A DNA stretch of 64,000 nucleotides from Lysobacter oculi (GTDB lineage: Bacteria > Pseudomonadota > Gammaproteobacteria > Xanthomonadales > Xanthomonadaceae). Every line of letters begins with the position of its first letter. The first letter of the stretch is position 1. Below are positions 35,981-45,024 of this stretch, piece after piece. The notes under the pieces were generated by a model. That model ran no database searches, had not been told where the DNA came from, and was given only the letters and a program-made list of their open reading frames with translations. The translations under genes and the position numbers were made by a program. The DNA lies in the NCBI RefSeq assembly GCF_003293695.1, contig NZ_CP029556.1, positions 2,056,001 to 2,120,000 of the forward strand, read 5' to 3'.

Positions 35981-36616
35981 TCAGCGCAGCCCGAGCTGGC
36001 GGTCGTGCAGGCGTGACAGCAGCAACAGCGAGACGATCGCGCCGACCAGGCACAGGCACATGTCCCATTGCGTGTCCCACTGGTCGCCCTGGGTGGCGAG
36101 GAAGGCGTCGGCATCGGCGCCGAAGGCCAGCGCCGCCCACCATTCGATCAGTTCGAAGAAGGCGCTGAAGCTCAGGCACGCCGCCAGCACCAGATAGACC
36201 AGCCAGCCGCCGCGCTTGAGCGGGGTGAGCCGCAGCAGCAGTTCGCGGGCGAGGATCGCCGGCACGAAACCCTGCATCAGGTGGCCGACGCGGTCCCACG
36301 GGTTGCGCGCGGTGCCCAGCACGTCCTGCAGCCAGAACCCGGCCGGCGTCTGCGCATAGGTATAGGCGCCGCCGTGGATCAGCACCAGCGCATGCGCGAC
36401 CAGCAGCCAGCACAGCAGGCGGGTGAGCGGGAAGCGCTTCCACTTCCAGAGGATCAGCGGCAACGCGGCCATCACCCAGACGGTTTCCAGCAGCCAGGTG
36501 AGCCGGTCCTGCGTGATGGCGAACGACAGCGCCAGCGCGGCCAGCACGATGCCGATGCAGGCCCAGCCTTCGATGCGCGTCGGCGGGTGGACGGTGGTGA
36601 TGTCCGGATCAACCAT
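35981..36616 (-). CDS. DUF2238 (YjdF-like) membrane protein
   Basis: A 211-residue inner-membrane protein with about six helices. Family blocks are clear: HGGAYTYAQTPAGFWLQDVLGTARNPWDRVGHLMQGFVPAILARE, shown here in parts, and FELIEWWAALAFG then FLATQGDQWDTQWDM. No function is known. Its stop lies 12 bases from the convergent patatin gene. Confidence 0.88.
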   Translation of the reverse strand: MVDPDITTVHPPTRIEGWACIGIVLAALALSFAITQDRLTWLLETVWVMAALPLILWKWKRFPLTRLLCWLLVAHALVLIHGGAYTYAQTPAGFWLQDVLGTARNPWDRVGHLMQGFVPAILARELLLRLTPLKRGGWLVYLVLAACLSFSAFFELIEWWAALAFGADADAFLATQGDQWDTQWDMCLCLVGAIVSLLLLSRLHDRQLGLR

Positions 36617-36841
36617 GCGCCGCAGTGTGAATCATCCATGAGCCCGGGCCGCGTGATTCACGCGACGGTTCCGGCCACGCATGAATCCTGTCGCCAACCT
36701 CGCACTCCGGCACGGAGCCCTCCCATGCTTGCGGTTGATGCCCCCGCCCTTCGGGCACCACCCCATCGTGCGCGGGCGAATGAGCCCCTCGCCGGCGCCC
36801 ACGACGCCTCACCCTCCGCACCCCAAAGTAAGGATCCGCTG

Positions 36842-37180
36842 ATGCGCCTTCATCATCTGTTCGCCGTTTCCGCCGCCGCTGCGCTGTCCGCCTGCGCGGT
36901 CACCCCGGCTTCCCCTGCCGATCCCGCCGGCACGCTGCGTTTCTCCGGCACCGTGCAGACCACGGACACCGGCTGCTATGTCGATGGTGTCTGCACCGCA
37001 ACGGTGGATGGCACCGTGGTCACCACCATGAGCGGCGAGCGCCTGAACAACCCGGTCTGGGGCCAGCCCAACAGCCTGCCGGCGGTCGGCCAGAAGGTCG
37101 AAGTGTTCTGCGCGCGCACCGGCGCCAAGACCTGCACGCTCAAGGGCAGCGCGGATTATTTCCTGCGCGTGCTGCCGTAA
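36842..37180 (+). CDS. Small lipoprotein of unknown function
   Basis: A 112-residue protein with a lipobox (AAALSAC) and a compact mature domain: TLRFSGTVQTTDTGCYVDGVC, GEKLNN-like turn and a second pair of cysteines (VFCARTGAKTCTL), so two disulphides are likely in the periplasm. It resembles an OB-like small beta domain, but I cannot assign a family. TAAGGA lies seven bases before the ATG; an upstream in-frame ATG at 36725 gives an implausible Pro/Ala-rich extension. Confidence 0.75.
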   Translation: MRLHHLFAVSAAAALSACAVTPASPADPAGTLRFSGTVQTTDTGCYVDGVCTATVDGTVVTTMSGERLNNPVWGQPNSLPAVGQKVEVFCARTGAKTCTLKGSADYFLRVLP

Positions 37181-37237
37181 ACCGCGACATCCGCCGGCGT
37201 CGGGTGGGGGCCGCGCCGGCGTCGTAGAATCGGGCGC

Positions 37238-38128
37238 ATGAACAGCACACCCCGCCGCGTCGAGAACGTCGTCACCGACAAGGGCAAGGTGCCGATGTAT
37301 GCCACCGGCATCGTCGAGCAGCCCTGGGACGATTACAGCGAAGCCGACCACGATGTCTGGCGCCAGCTCTACGACCGCCAGCGCCAGTTGCTGATCGGCC
37401 GCGCCAGCGACGAATTCCTGGCCGCGCAGGACGCGATGGGCATGACGCCCGACCGCATCCCGAAATTCTCCGAGCTCAACACCGTGCTGAAGGCCGCCAC
37501 CGGCTGGGAAATCATCGGCGTCGAGGGGCTGCTGCCGGAGCTGGATTTCTTCGACCACCTGGCCAACCGGCGTTTCCCGGTGACCTGGTGGATCCGTCGG
37601 CCCGACCAGATCGACTACATCGAGGAACCCGACCTCTTCCACGACCTGTTCGGCCACGTGCCGCTGCTGATGCTGCCGGTGTTCGCCGACTACATGGCCG
37701 CCTACGGGCGCGGCGGAGTCAAGGCGCACGGCATCGGGCCGGAGGCGCTGGTCAACCTGACCCGCCTTTACTGGTACACGGTGGAATTCGGGCTGATCCG
37801 GCAGAAGGACGGCCTGCGCATCTACGGCAGCGGCATCGTGTCGTCGAAAGGCGAATCGTTGCATTCGCTGGAATCAGCCACGCCCAATCGCATGGGTTTC
37901 GACCTCGAGCGGATCATGCGCACGCGCTACCGCATCGACAGCTACCAGAAGACCTATTTCGTCATCGACAGCTTCCAGCAGTTGATGGATGCCACGCTGC
38001 CCGACTTCACCCCGATCTACGCGCGCCTGTCCGAACAGGAGGCCGTGCCCGCCGGCACCGTGCTGGTGACCGACGAGGTGATCACCCGCGGCAGCGGCGA
38101 AGGCTGGCCGGACGACGCGGACGTCTAA
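37238..38128 (+). CDS. phhA: Phenylalanine 4-hydroxylase
   Basis: A 296-residue cytoplasmic non-haem iron enzyme converting phenylalanine to tyrosine with a pterin cofactor. Iron ligands are His135 and His140 (FHDLFGHVPLL) and Glu183 (YTVEFGL). The tail carries SGEGWPDDADV. It lacks the ACT regulatory domain of animal enzymes, as usual in bacteria. The pterin recycling gene phhB is not in this window. Its last codon overlaps the stop of the convergent DUF2306 gene. Confidence 0.95.
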   Translation: MNSTPRRVENVVTDKGKVPMYATGIVEQPWDDYSEADHDVWRQLYDRQRQLLIGRASDEFLAAQDAMGMTPDRIPKFSELNTVLKAATGWEIIGVEGLLPELDFFDHLANRRFPVTWWIRRPDQIDYIEEPDLFHDLFGHVPLLMLPVFADYMAAYGRGGVKAHGIGPEALVNLTRLYWYTVEFGLIRQKDGLRIYGSGIVSSKGESLHSLESATPNRMGFDLERIMRTRYRIDSYQKTYFVIDSFQQLMDATLPDFTPIYARLSEQEAVPAGTVLVTDEVITRGSGEGWPDDADV

Positions 38129-38832
38129 GGCATCGCCGCCCGTCGCAATGGACGGGCGTAACGGCGGTCCAGCCAGAATCCGGCGGCCAGCGCGACCGCC
38201 AGCGGCGCGAACCACGGGAACAGGTTGACCAGCGCATCCGGTACCACCGCATGCGCCTGCAGCCAGCGCCAGGCGGGGCGCAGTCCGATGGAGAGGAAGG
38301 CGACGTGCGTGGCGACGCCCGCGCCCAGCATCGACTGGTAGTGCTGCACCACATGCCAGTTGGCCACGCGGGGGCCGCGCCGCGCGAAACGCAGCATGCT
38401 GTAGCCGAGCCATGGGCCGAGCAGCCCGAAGCCGATGAACAGCGCCTGCCGGGTGGCGATGCCCATGGCGACCACCGCGATGCCGAGCAGCAAGGGCAGG
38501 CCCATGTTGAGATGCCAGCCCGTGCGCCGGGTCATGGCCTGCCAGTCGCGCTTGTCGGTGACCGCGCGCCAGGCCAACCAGCAGGCATTGGCGGTGATGG
38601 CGATGAGGTAGGCGAGGAACAGCGCGATGCCCGGCTTGTGCCGGAACACCGCGAACTCGATGACCATCGGCACGCCGCTGGCGATGACGCCAGCCATCGC
38701 CCACAGGAACAGCCGCCCGATCGCGCGATGGCGCGGCGAGCCTTTCCGCATCAGCGCGGCCGACCAGAACGCGACCAGGGCGATGCTGCCCAGTGCGACA
38801 TGCACGAAAACTATGATTGGATACCCGGGCAT
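38125..38832 (-). CDS. DUF2306-like membrane protein
   Basis: A 235-residue protein with about seven helices. FVHVALGSIALVAFWSAALMRKGSPRHRAIGRLFLW near the N-terminus and NWHVVQHYQSMLGAGVATHVAFL further on contain the spaced histidines typical of this family. Function unknown; haem binding is possible but unproven. The stop codons of this gene and phhA interlock on opposite strands (TAG within CTAA). Confidence 0.72.
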   Translation of the reverse strand: MPGYPIIVFVHVALGSIALVAFWSAALMRKGSPRHRAIGRLFLWAMAGVIASGVPMVIEFAVFRHKPGIALFLAYLIAITANACWLAWRAVTDKRDWQAMTRRTGWHLNMGLPLLLGIAVVAMGIATRQALFIGFGLLGPWLGYSMLRFARRGPRVANWHVVQHYQSMLGAGVATHVAFLSIGLRPAWRWLQAHAVVPDALVNLFPWFAPLAVALAAGFWLDRRYARPLRRAAMP

Positions 38833-38845
38833 GGTGACGGCCTCC

Positions 38846-39790
38846 TCAGCGCGGTGCCGGCACGCGCGTGTCGCGCGCGAAACGGTGGATCGCCTGTTGC
38901 ACGCGCGCCGGAGCTTCGACCACGACGTTGTGGCGGCCGGGCAGCAGCACCTCGGTCTTGTGCGGAAAACGCCATTGCATATGCGCGTGTTCGCCCACCA
39001 CATGGTCCTCTTCACCGGCGATCAACAGCACCGGCACCTGGACCTTCGGCGCTTCGCTGCCCCAGTCGTGGAAGTAGGCGCCGGGGCCGGCCTGGAACAT
39101 CTTCTGGCCCATGTCGTGGTTACGCGCCGGCATGCGTTCCAGCACCGCCAGGGCGCGGTCGCGGCTCTGTCCGGAGGCATATTGCAGGCGCCAGTCCTGC
39201 TTCGCCTTCTGCAGCAGGGCCAAGGTGCTGAAGTACTGCTGGTGCGGCTCGCCCGCGGCATCGATGGCCTGGACCATCGGATCGGGCAGCAGGGTGCGGC
39301 CGTAGGCCGTCGTGCTCTGCATCGACTGCGGCAGGTTGAGCAGCGCGTTGATCAGCACCAGTGACTGCGTGGTGCCCGGCGACTGCAGCGTGTAGGCCTG
39401 GGCCATGAGTCCGCCGAAGGAATAGCCGACCACCGTCCAGCGATCCACCTTCAAGGCCTTGCGCACCTGCTCGAAGTCGGCGATCTGGCGCTGCAGCGCG
39501 TAATCGCCGTTGGCCGCACTGGCCGATGCGCCGCTGCCGCGCTGGTCCAGCCAGACCACGGTGTAGTCGCCTCCCAGCACCGGGCCCGCCAATGCCCGGA
39601 AACTTTCCGCGCCCGAGCCCGGCCCGCCGTGCAGGAAGAGCGCCACCGGCCCCTGCCCGCCCACGGTGTAGTGCAGCCGCACGCCATCGTCGGTGGTGAT
39701 TTCGCCGGCACCGGCCGCCAGCGGCGTGCCTGCCTGGGCGTGCGGCGCAAACAGGGCCAGGGCCAACAGGGTTGCGGAGAGTGCTTTCAT
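38846..39790 (-). CDS. Exported alpha/beta hydrolase (S33-like)
   Basis: A 314-residue protein with a signal peptide (cleaved after AQAG). The fold is typical: oxyanion region FLHGGPGSGAESF, WLDQRGSG, nucleophile Ser in VVGYSFGGLMAQA, acid in AGEEDHVVGEH and His in LPGRHNVVVEAP. The HGGPG and DQRGSG motifs are those of proline iminopeptidases and related hydrolases. Substrate unknown. AAGGAA lies upstream. Divergent from the sensor kinase gene. Confidence 0.87.
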   Translation of the reverse strand: MKALSATLLALALFAPHAQAGTPLAAGAGEITTDDGVRLHYTVGGQGPVALFLHGGPGSGAESFRALAGPVLGGDYTVVWLDQRGSGASASAANGDYALQRQIADFEQVRKALKVDRWTVVGYSFGGLMAQAYTLQSPGTTQSLVLINALLNLPQSMQSTTAYGRTLLPDPMVQAIDAAGEPHQQYFSTLALLQKAKQDWRLQYASGQSRDRALAVLERMPARNHDMGQKMFQAGPGAYFHDWGSEAPKVQVPVLLIAGEEDHVVGEHAHMQWRFPHKTEVLLPGRHNVVVEAPARVQQAIHRFARDTRVPAPR

Positions 39791-39855
39791 CGGGCCATTC
39801 CTTGGGTTGATCGGGATGGCCTCATTCTTCCGGCGGGGCGCCGCGCGGGTCATGG

Positions 39856-39893
39856 CGGAAAGTCACCGATGCACCCTGCCGGAAGTCACTTTC
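39856..39893. promoter_or_regulatory. Repeated GGAA(A)GTCAC elements in a divergent promoter region
   Basis: Two direct copies of GGAA(A)GTCAC (39857-39866 and 39881-39889) also contain an inverted pair GAAAGT / ACTTTC (39858-39863 and 39888-39893). They lie between the hydrolase and the sensor kinase gene and could be an operator for the neighbouring response regulator. Confidence 0.4.
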
Positions 39894-39941
39894 GTCATGC
39901 CGCGCCTTGTATCGGGCACGCACGGCTTGCAGCATGTCCGC

Positions 39942-41039
39942 ATGAAACCCCGACGCGAAGCATTACTGCACCCGATGAATCTGGCTGGCCTGTTCACCTG
40001 GGGCGCGGTCGCGCTCACGTTGAATTACGGCCCGGCGGAGCAGCTCTGGCAGCGTTGGGGCGTCGCGTTGTTGTTCCTGGTCGCGATGATGGCGGAGCAC
40101 TGGACGCGGCCACGTTCGCTGCCTCTTGCCATGCTGCTGCTGGTGCAGGCGGCCTGTGCGCTGGCCCTGATCTGGCTGACGCCGCGCATGGGGGTTTCGC
40201 CCGTGTTGCTGGTCATGCTCATCGCCAGCATCGCCACGTGCTGGCCACCACGCGTGGTGATTCCCGTGGCGCTGGTGCTGAACATCGCCATGTACCTGAT
40301 CCTGCGCGCCAACGGCAACGACCATGCGCTGATGATCGTGATGATCTACGCGGCGTTCCAGACCTTCGCCGCACTCACCTCGCACTACGCCCGCAGCGCC
40401 GAGCAGGCCCGCGACCGGCTGGCCCTGGTCAACGCCGACCTGCTGGCCACCCGCGCCCTGCTGGCCGACAGTTCGCGCGATGCCGAACGCCTGCGCGTCG
40501 CCCGCGAGCTGCACGACGTGGCCGGCCACAAGCTCACCGCCTTGCGGCTCAATCTGCGTGCGCTCGGTGCGCAGGAAGGTGCATCGCCGCAGCTGCGGCT
40601 GGCCGAACAGTTGTCGGCGGAGCTGCTCGGCGACATCCGTGGCGTGGTGCATGCCCTGCGCGATGTCGGCGGCCTCGACATCGCCACCGCCCTGCATGCG
40701 CTGGCCGCGCCGTTTCCGCAACCGCGGCTTGAACTGGCGATGCATGGGGATGTGCGCATCACCGATCCCGCGCTGGCCGATGCCGTGCTGCGCGTGGTGC
40801 AGGAATCGCTGACCAACAGCGCGCGCCATGCCGATGCGAAAACCCTGCGCGTCACGTTGTCGCGCGATGCAGGCGCGCTGCGGATCCGCATCGAGGACGA
40901 CGGCCGGCTGCACGGCGCGGTGCGCGAAGGCAACGGGCTGACCGGCATGCGCGAACGCATCGAGGAACGCGGCGGCCGCATCACCTTCGCGCGTGGGGAT
41001 GCGGGCGCGTTGCGGATCGATGCGGCGCTGCCGGCATGA
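39942..41039 (+). CDS. Sensor histidine kinase, DesK/NarL-partner type
   Basis: A 365-residue kinase with five to six N-terminal helices (about residues 15-145), a short coiled coil, a HisKA_3 domain with the phospho-acceptor His191 (RVARELHDVAGHKLTALRL) and a HATPase_c domain (VVQESLTNSARHADAK, then NGLTGMRERIEERGG). It overlaps the response regulator by four bases. Some relatives sense membrane fluidity; the stimulus here is unknown. The start at 39942 was chosen because it begins just before the first helix. Confidence 0.88.
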   Translation: MKPRREALLHPMNLAGLFTWGAVALTLNYGPAEQLWQRWGVALLFLVAMMAEHWTRPRSLPLAMLLLVQAACALALIWLTPRMGVSPVLLVMLIASIATCWPPRVVIPVALVLNIAMYLILRANGNDHALMIVMIYAAFQTFAALTSHYARSAEQARDRLALVNADLLATRALLADSSRDAERLRVARELHDVAGHKLTALRLNLRALGAQEGASPQLRLAEQLSAELLGDIRGVVHALRDVGGLDIATALHALAAPFPQPRLELAMHGDVRITDPALADAVLRVVQESLTNSARHADAKTLRVTLSRDAGALRIRIEDDGRLHGAVREGNGLTGMRERIEERGGRITFARGDAGALRIDAALPA

Positions 41040-41671
41040 GCGCCGGCATCCGCATCGCGCTGGCCGACGATCAGGCATTGGTCCGCGCCGGGCTGGGCGC
41101 GCTGCTGGCGCAACAGGGCATCGACATCGTGTTCGAGGCCGCCGATGGCGAGGCCCTGCTGCTGCAACTGGAAACGCAGCCGGTGGACGTGATCGTCAGC
41201 GACATCCGCATGCCGGGCATGGACGGCATCGCCATGCTGCGCGCCCTGCGCGAACGCGGCGACATCACGCCCTGCCTGTTCCTGACCACCTTCGACGACA
41301 GCGAGTTGCTTCTGGAAGCCACCGCCGCCGGTGCCCAGGGCTTCCTGCTCAAGGACGCCGCGCCGGAGGACGTGCGCGACGCCCTGTCCCGCATCGCGCG
41401 CGGCGAAACCCTGCTGCAGCCGGTCGCCACCGATGCCATCCGCGCGCGCTACCGCTACCACGCCGATGCCGCACCCAGGGAATTGTTCGGCGAGCGCGAG
41501 ATCGCGATCCTGCGGCTGATGGCCGGCGGCTACAGCAACAAGGAGATCGCCCGCAGCATCTTTCTGGCCGAGGGCACGGTGAAGAACTATGTATCCACGA
41601 TCCTGGAGAAACTGGACACCCGCGACCGCACGCGCGCGGTGCTGAAGGCGATCACCCTGCGCATCATCTGA
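41036..41671 (+). CDS. NarL/LuxR-type response regulator
   Basis: A 211-residue regulator. The receiver domain has the acidic pair DD (11-12), phospho-acceptor Asp56 ([10 protein letters not shown]) and the Thr/Lys switch ([15 protein letters not shown]). The LuxR helix-turn-helix is at about 146-205 ([40 protein letters not shown]). Cognate partner of the overlapping kinase. Confidence 0.92.
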   Translation: MSAGIRIALADDQALVRAGLGALLAQQGIDIVFEAADGEALLLQLETQPVDVIVSDIRMPGMDGIAMLRALRERGDITPCLFLTTFDDSELLLEATAAGAQGFLLKDAAPEDVRDALSRIARGETLLQPVATDAIRARYRYHADAAPRELFGEREIAILRLMAGGYSNKEIARSIFLAEGTVKNYVSTILEKLDTRDRTRAVLKAITLRII

Positions 41672-41735
41672 CCCGGGCGGCTGCAACCCGGCACACGCTG
41701 GGCGACAATGGCGGCCTCGCCCTGGGAGCCGCCCG

Positions 41736-42764
41736 ATGCCGCACAAGACGAAGCACATTTCGCTCACCCGTTTCCTGATCGAGGAGGAGCGCGCCGGCCG
41801 GGTCAACGCCGACCTGCGGCTGCTGATCGAAGTGGTGGCACGGGCCTGCAAGAGCATTTCGGTGTCGGTGGGCAAGGGTGCACTCGGTGGCGTGCTGGGC
41901 GATGCCGGCACCGGCAACGTGCAGGGCGAGGCGCAGAAGAAGCTCGACGTCATCGCCAACGACGTGCTGCTGGAAGCCAACGCCTGGGGCGGCCACCTGG
42001 CCGGCCTGGCGTCCGAGGAAATGGAGCACAGCCAGCCGATCCCGGACGTCTATCCGCGCGGCAACTACCTGCTGCTGTTCGATCCCCTGGACGGCTCGTC
42101 CAACATCGACGTCAACGTCTCCATCGGCACCATCTTCTCGGTGCTGCGCTGCCCGGAAGGCATCACCACGCCGGAGGACGCGCACTTCCTGCAGCCCGGC
42201 AACACCCAGGTCGCCGCCGGCTACTGCGTGTACGGCCCGGCCACCACGCTGATCCTCACCGTGGGCCACGGCGTCCACCAGTTCACCCTGGACCGTGAGC
42301 AGGGCGGCTTCGTGCTGACCCAGCGCGGGATGACGGTGCCGGAGGAAACGAAGGAGTTCGCCATCAACATGTCGAACAAGCGGCATTGGGAAGCGCCGAT
42401 GCAGCAGTACATCGACGACCTGCTGGTGGGCAGGGAAGGCCCGCGCGGCAAGGACTTCAACATGCGCTGGATCGCCTCGATGGTGGCCGACGTGCACCGC
42501 ATCCTGACCCGCGGCGGCATCTTCATCTATCCGTGGGACAAGAAGGACCCGTCCAAGCCGGGCAAGCTGCGCCTGATGTACGAGGCCAACCCGATGAGTT
42601 TCCTGGTCGAGCAGGCCGGCGGCGCGGCGACCGACGGCCGCCAGCGGATCATGGACATCGCACCGAGCCAGCTGCACCAGCGCGTGCCGGTGTTCCTGGG
42701 TTCGAAGAAGGAAGTGGAAGCCGCCACCCGCTACCACACCGATTTCGACGCGCTGCCGAAGTGA
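41736..42764 (+). CDS. fbp: Class I fructose-1,6-bisphosphatase
   Basis: A 342-residue gluconeogenic enzyme. Metal and substrate motifs are present: [34 protein letters not shown] and [20 protein letters not shown] with the catalytic tail. Cytoplasmic. The oxygenase gene starts two bases after the stop. Confidence 0.96.
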   Translation: MPHKTKHISLTRFLIEEERAGRVNADLRLLIEVVARACKSISVSVGKGALGGVLGDAGTGNVQGEAQKKLDVIANDVLLEANAWGGHLAGLASEEMEHSQPIPDVYPRGNYLLLFDPLDGSSNIDVNVSIGTIFSVLRCPEGITTPEDAHFLQPGNTQVAAGYCVYGPATTLILTVGHGVHQFTLDREQGGFVLTQRGMTVPEETKEFAINMSNKRHWEAPMQQYIDDLLVGREGPRGKDFNMRWIASMVADVHRILTRGGIFIYPWDKKDPSKPGKLRLMYEANPMSFLVEQAGGAATDGRQRIMDIAPSQLHQRVPVFLGSKKEVEAATRYHTDFDALPK

Positions 42765-42766
42765 GC

Positions 42767-43474
42767 ATGCACGGCGACGCCGACGACTTCATCGGCGTCT
42801 ATCCGGATGCGGTGCCGGCGGATGTCTGCGCGGCCATCGTCGCGCGGATGCGCGCGACGCCCGACCTGAAACCGGGCGCGGTCGGCGGCGGCGTCTTCCC
42901 GGAACTCAAGCGCAGCCGCGACCTGGGCATCGATGCGCGCGCGGACTGGGCTGACATCAAGCAACAGCTCAATCTGGCGATGCTGGGTGGTTTGCGCCTG
43001 TACCTGCGGCGCTGGCCGCAGGCGCTGATCGCGCCGCTGATGCTGCAGGTGGCGGGCGATGACGGCCAGCCGCGCCGCCTGGCCGCGGAGGATTTCGCGG
43101 GCATGGACGACGGCATGCTCACCGCGCTGATCACCCGCTGCTTCCGCCCCGGCGCGATCAACCTGCAGTGGTACGACGCCGACACCGGCGGCTACCCGTA
43201 CTGGCATTGCGAGCACTACCCGCGCGACGACGGCGGCGACAGCCTGCACCGCACCCTGCTGTGGACGCTCTACCTCAACGACGATTTCGAGGCCGGCGAA
43301 ACCGAATTCCTGTTCCAGCAGCGCAAGGTCGCGCCGCGCGCCGGCAGCCTGCTGATCGCGCCGGCCGGCTTCACCCACACCCATCGCGGCAATGCGCCAC
43401 GCGCCCGCGACAAGTTCATCGCCACCAGCTGGATCCTGTTCCAGCCGGCGCATGCGCTGGCCGCCGGCAACTGA
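42767..43474 (+). CDS. 2OG-Fe(II) oxygenase superfamily protein
   Basis: A 235-residue protein. NLQWYDADTGGYPYWHCEHYPRD carries the first iron ligand region (His with Glu two residues on), and FTHTHRGNAPRARDKFIATSWI carries the distal His and the Arg that would bind 2-oxoglutarate. The fold pattern LLWTLYLNDDFEAGETEF matches prolyl-hydroxylase-like enzymes. Substrate unknown. Translationally linked to fbp. Confidence 0.75.
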   Translation: MHGDADDFIGVYPDAVPADVCAAIVARMRATPDLKPGAVGGGVFPELKRSRDLGIDARADWADIKQQLNLAMLGGLRLYLRRWPQALIAPLMLQVAGDDGQPRRLAAEDFAGMDDGMLTALITRCFRPGAINLQWYDADTGGYPYWHCEHYPRDDGGDSLHRTLLWTLYLNDDFEAGETEFLFQQRKVAPRAGSLLIAPAGFTHTHRGNAPRARDKFIATSWILFQPAHALAAGN

Positions 43475-43485
43475 GGCCCGGCCCT

Positions 43486-43500
43486 TCACATCTTTTGTGA
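43486..43500. promoter_or_regulatory. Dyad TCACA-N5-TGTGA upstream of the sigma-54 activator gene
   Basis: A perfect 5-bp inverted repeat in an AT-rich stretch (about 43486-43540) that probably holds the activator's promoter. The arms are those of a CRP/Clp site but in the outward order, so it is not a standard Clp site. Confidence 0.35.
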
Positions 43501-43562
43501 CGCGGTTCTCGTTTTGATGATTTTTCGTGCTATGTTCGGCTTCCCTGTGTGGATCCGGCGGC

Positions 43563-44957
43563 ATGGATCTGTCTGCCCTTCCCGAACAACGTGCACTGCT
43601 GGTGCTCTCCGACCGGCTGGGTGACAGAGCCCCGCTGCTGGTCCGGCTGCGTCATGAGGGCTGGCAGGTCCGGCGCTTTTCCGACGTCCCCGGGCTGGCC
43701 CGCTTCCTGCGCCACAACCGCGATTTCTGCGGCGCCGGTCTGGTAGACCTGCGCGGCCTGACCGATCCGCAGCAGCTGGCCGAACGGGTGCCGGTGCTGT
43801 CGCCGCCGCATCTGGGCTGGGTCGCCGCCATCGATGCCGGCGAACTGGAAGACCCCGGCGTGCGCCAGCTGGTGCGCGACTACTGCTTCGACTTCGTCAC
43901 CCTGCCCTGCCCCGACGCGGTGCTCGACACCGTCATCGGCCACGCCTACGGACTGGCCCTGCTCGGCCGCGCGCCCAGCGATGTGGAAGACGAGGAGGCC
44001 GGCTTCGGCGGCATGATCGGCCGCAGCCCGCAGATGCGTTCGCTGTTCCGCCTGCTGCGCAAGGCCGCGCCGAGCGACGCGCCGGTGTTCATCGCCGGCG
44101 AAACCGGCACCGGCAAGGAGCTGGCCGCGCAGGCGCTGCACCAGCACTCCGCGCGCGCGGCGATGCCTTTCGTGGCGATCAACTGCGGGGCCATCCCGCC
44201 GCACCTGCTGCAGTCGGAACTGTTCGGCTACGAGCGCGGCGCGTTCACCGGCGCGCACCAGCGCAAGCTGGGCCGCATCGAGCTGGCGCATCGCGGCACG
44301 CTGTTCCTGGACGAGATCGGCGACCTGCCGCTGGACAGCCAGACCGCGCTGCTGCGCTTCCTGGAGCAGGGCACCATCGAGCGCCTGGGCGGCACCGATT
44401 CGCTGCACATCGACGTGCGCCTGGTCTCGGCCACCCACCACGACCTGGAGGCCGCGGTCGCCGCCGGGCGCTTCCGTTCCGACCTCTACCACCGGCTCTG
44501 CGTGATCCGCGTGCGCCAGCCGGCGCTGCGCGATCGCGGCGAGGACATCGAACGCATCGCCCAGCACGCGCTGTCGCTGTATGTCGATGAACGCAGCCGC
44601 CACATCAAGGGCTTCGGGCCGTGCGCGCTGCGGCGGATGCAGGACTACCCGTGGCCCGGCAACGTGCGCGAGCTGCTCAACCGGGTGCGGCAGGCGGTGG
44701 TGATGACCGAAGGCCGCTACATCGACGCCGCCGACATGGGCCTGGACGCCCGCGCGGCGCAGGTCGCGCCGACGCTGGAGGAAGTCCGCGCCGAGGCCGA
44801 GCGCGAGGCGATCCTCTCGGCGCTGCGCCGAAACCGCCAGCGCATCGGCGAGACCGCGCGCGAACTGGGCGTGTCCCGCGTCACTCTGTACCGGTTGATG
44901 ACGCGCCACCAGCTGCGCGCGCCGGAGCCGGCGGAACCGCCCGCCAGCCCGGCCTGA
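43563..44957 (+). CDS. Sigma-54-dependent activator, VpsR/FleQ-like
   Basis: A 464-residue enhancer-binding protein. Residues 1-140 form a receiver-like domain without a clear phospho-Asp and with YCFDFVTLP, as in VpsR-type regulators. The AAA+ domain has Walker A GETGTGKE (from residue 179), GAFTGA (from 226, the sigma-54 contact) and Walker [10 protein letters not shown] Fis-type helix-turn-helix ends the protein ([20 protein letters not shown]). It converges on the amyloid operon, whose promoter has a sigma-54 site and two palindromes; the activator is the natural candidate to bind them. FleQ and VpsR bind c-di-GMP; that is possible here. Confidence 0.9.
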   Translation: MDLSALPEQRALLVLSDRLGDRAPLLVRLRHEGWQVRRFSDVPGLARFLRHNRDFCGAGLVDLRGLTDPQQLAERVPVLSPPHLGWVAAIDAGELEDPGVRQLVRDYCFDFVTLPCPDAVLDTVIGHAYGLALLGRAPSDVEDEEAGFGGMIGRSPQMRSLFRLLRKAAPSDAPVFIAGETGTGKELAAQALHQHSARAAMPFVAINCGAIPPHLLQSELFGYERGAFTGAHQRKLGRIELAHRGTLFLDEIGDLPLDSQTALLRFLEQGTIERLGGTDSLHIDVRLVSATHHDLEAAVAAGRFRSDLYHRLCVIRVRQPALRDRGEDIERIAQHALSLYVDERSRHIKGFGPCALRRMQDYPWPGNVRELLNRVRQAVVMTEGRYIDAADMGLDARAAQVAPTLEEVRAEAEREAILSALRRNRQRIGETARELGVSRVTLYRLMTRHQLRAPEPAEPPASPA

Positions 44958-44980
44958 GTCCGCCGCCTCTTCGTCCAGCA

Positions 44981-45003
44981 AAAACGCGCGCCGGTGGCGC
45001 GCG
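44981..45003 (-). terminator. Terminator of the amyloid operon
   Basis: On the minus strand CGCGCGCC-ACC-GGCGCGCG is followed by TTTT. It lies 22 bases after the last gene and faces the activator gene's end. Confidence 0.75.
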
Positions 45004-45024
45004 CGCGGGCGTGTCGATGCGGCG

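Noticed and set aside
43486..43500. TCACA-N5-TGTGA as a Clp/CRP binding site
   Set aside because: Clp sites have TGTGA first and TCACA second with six bases between; the order here is reversed.
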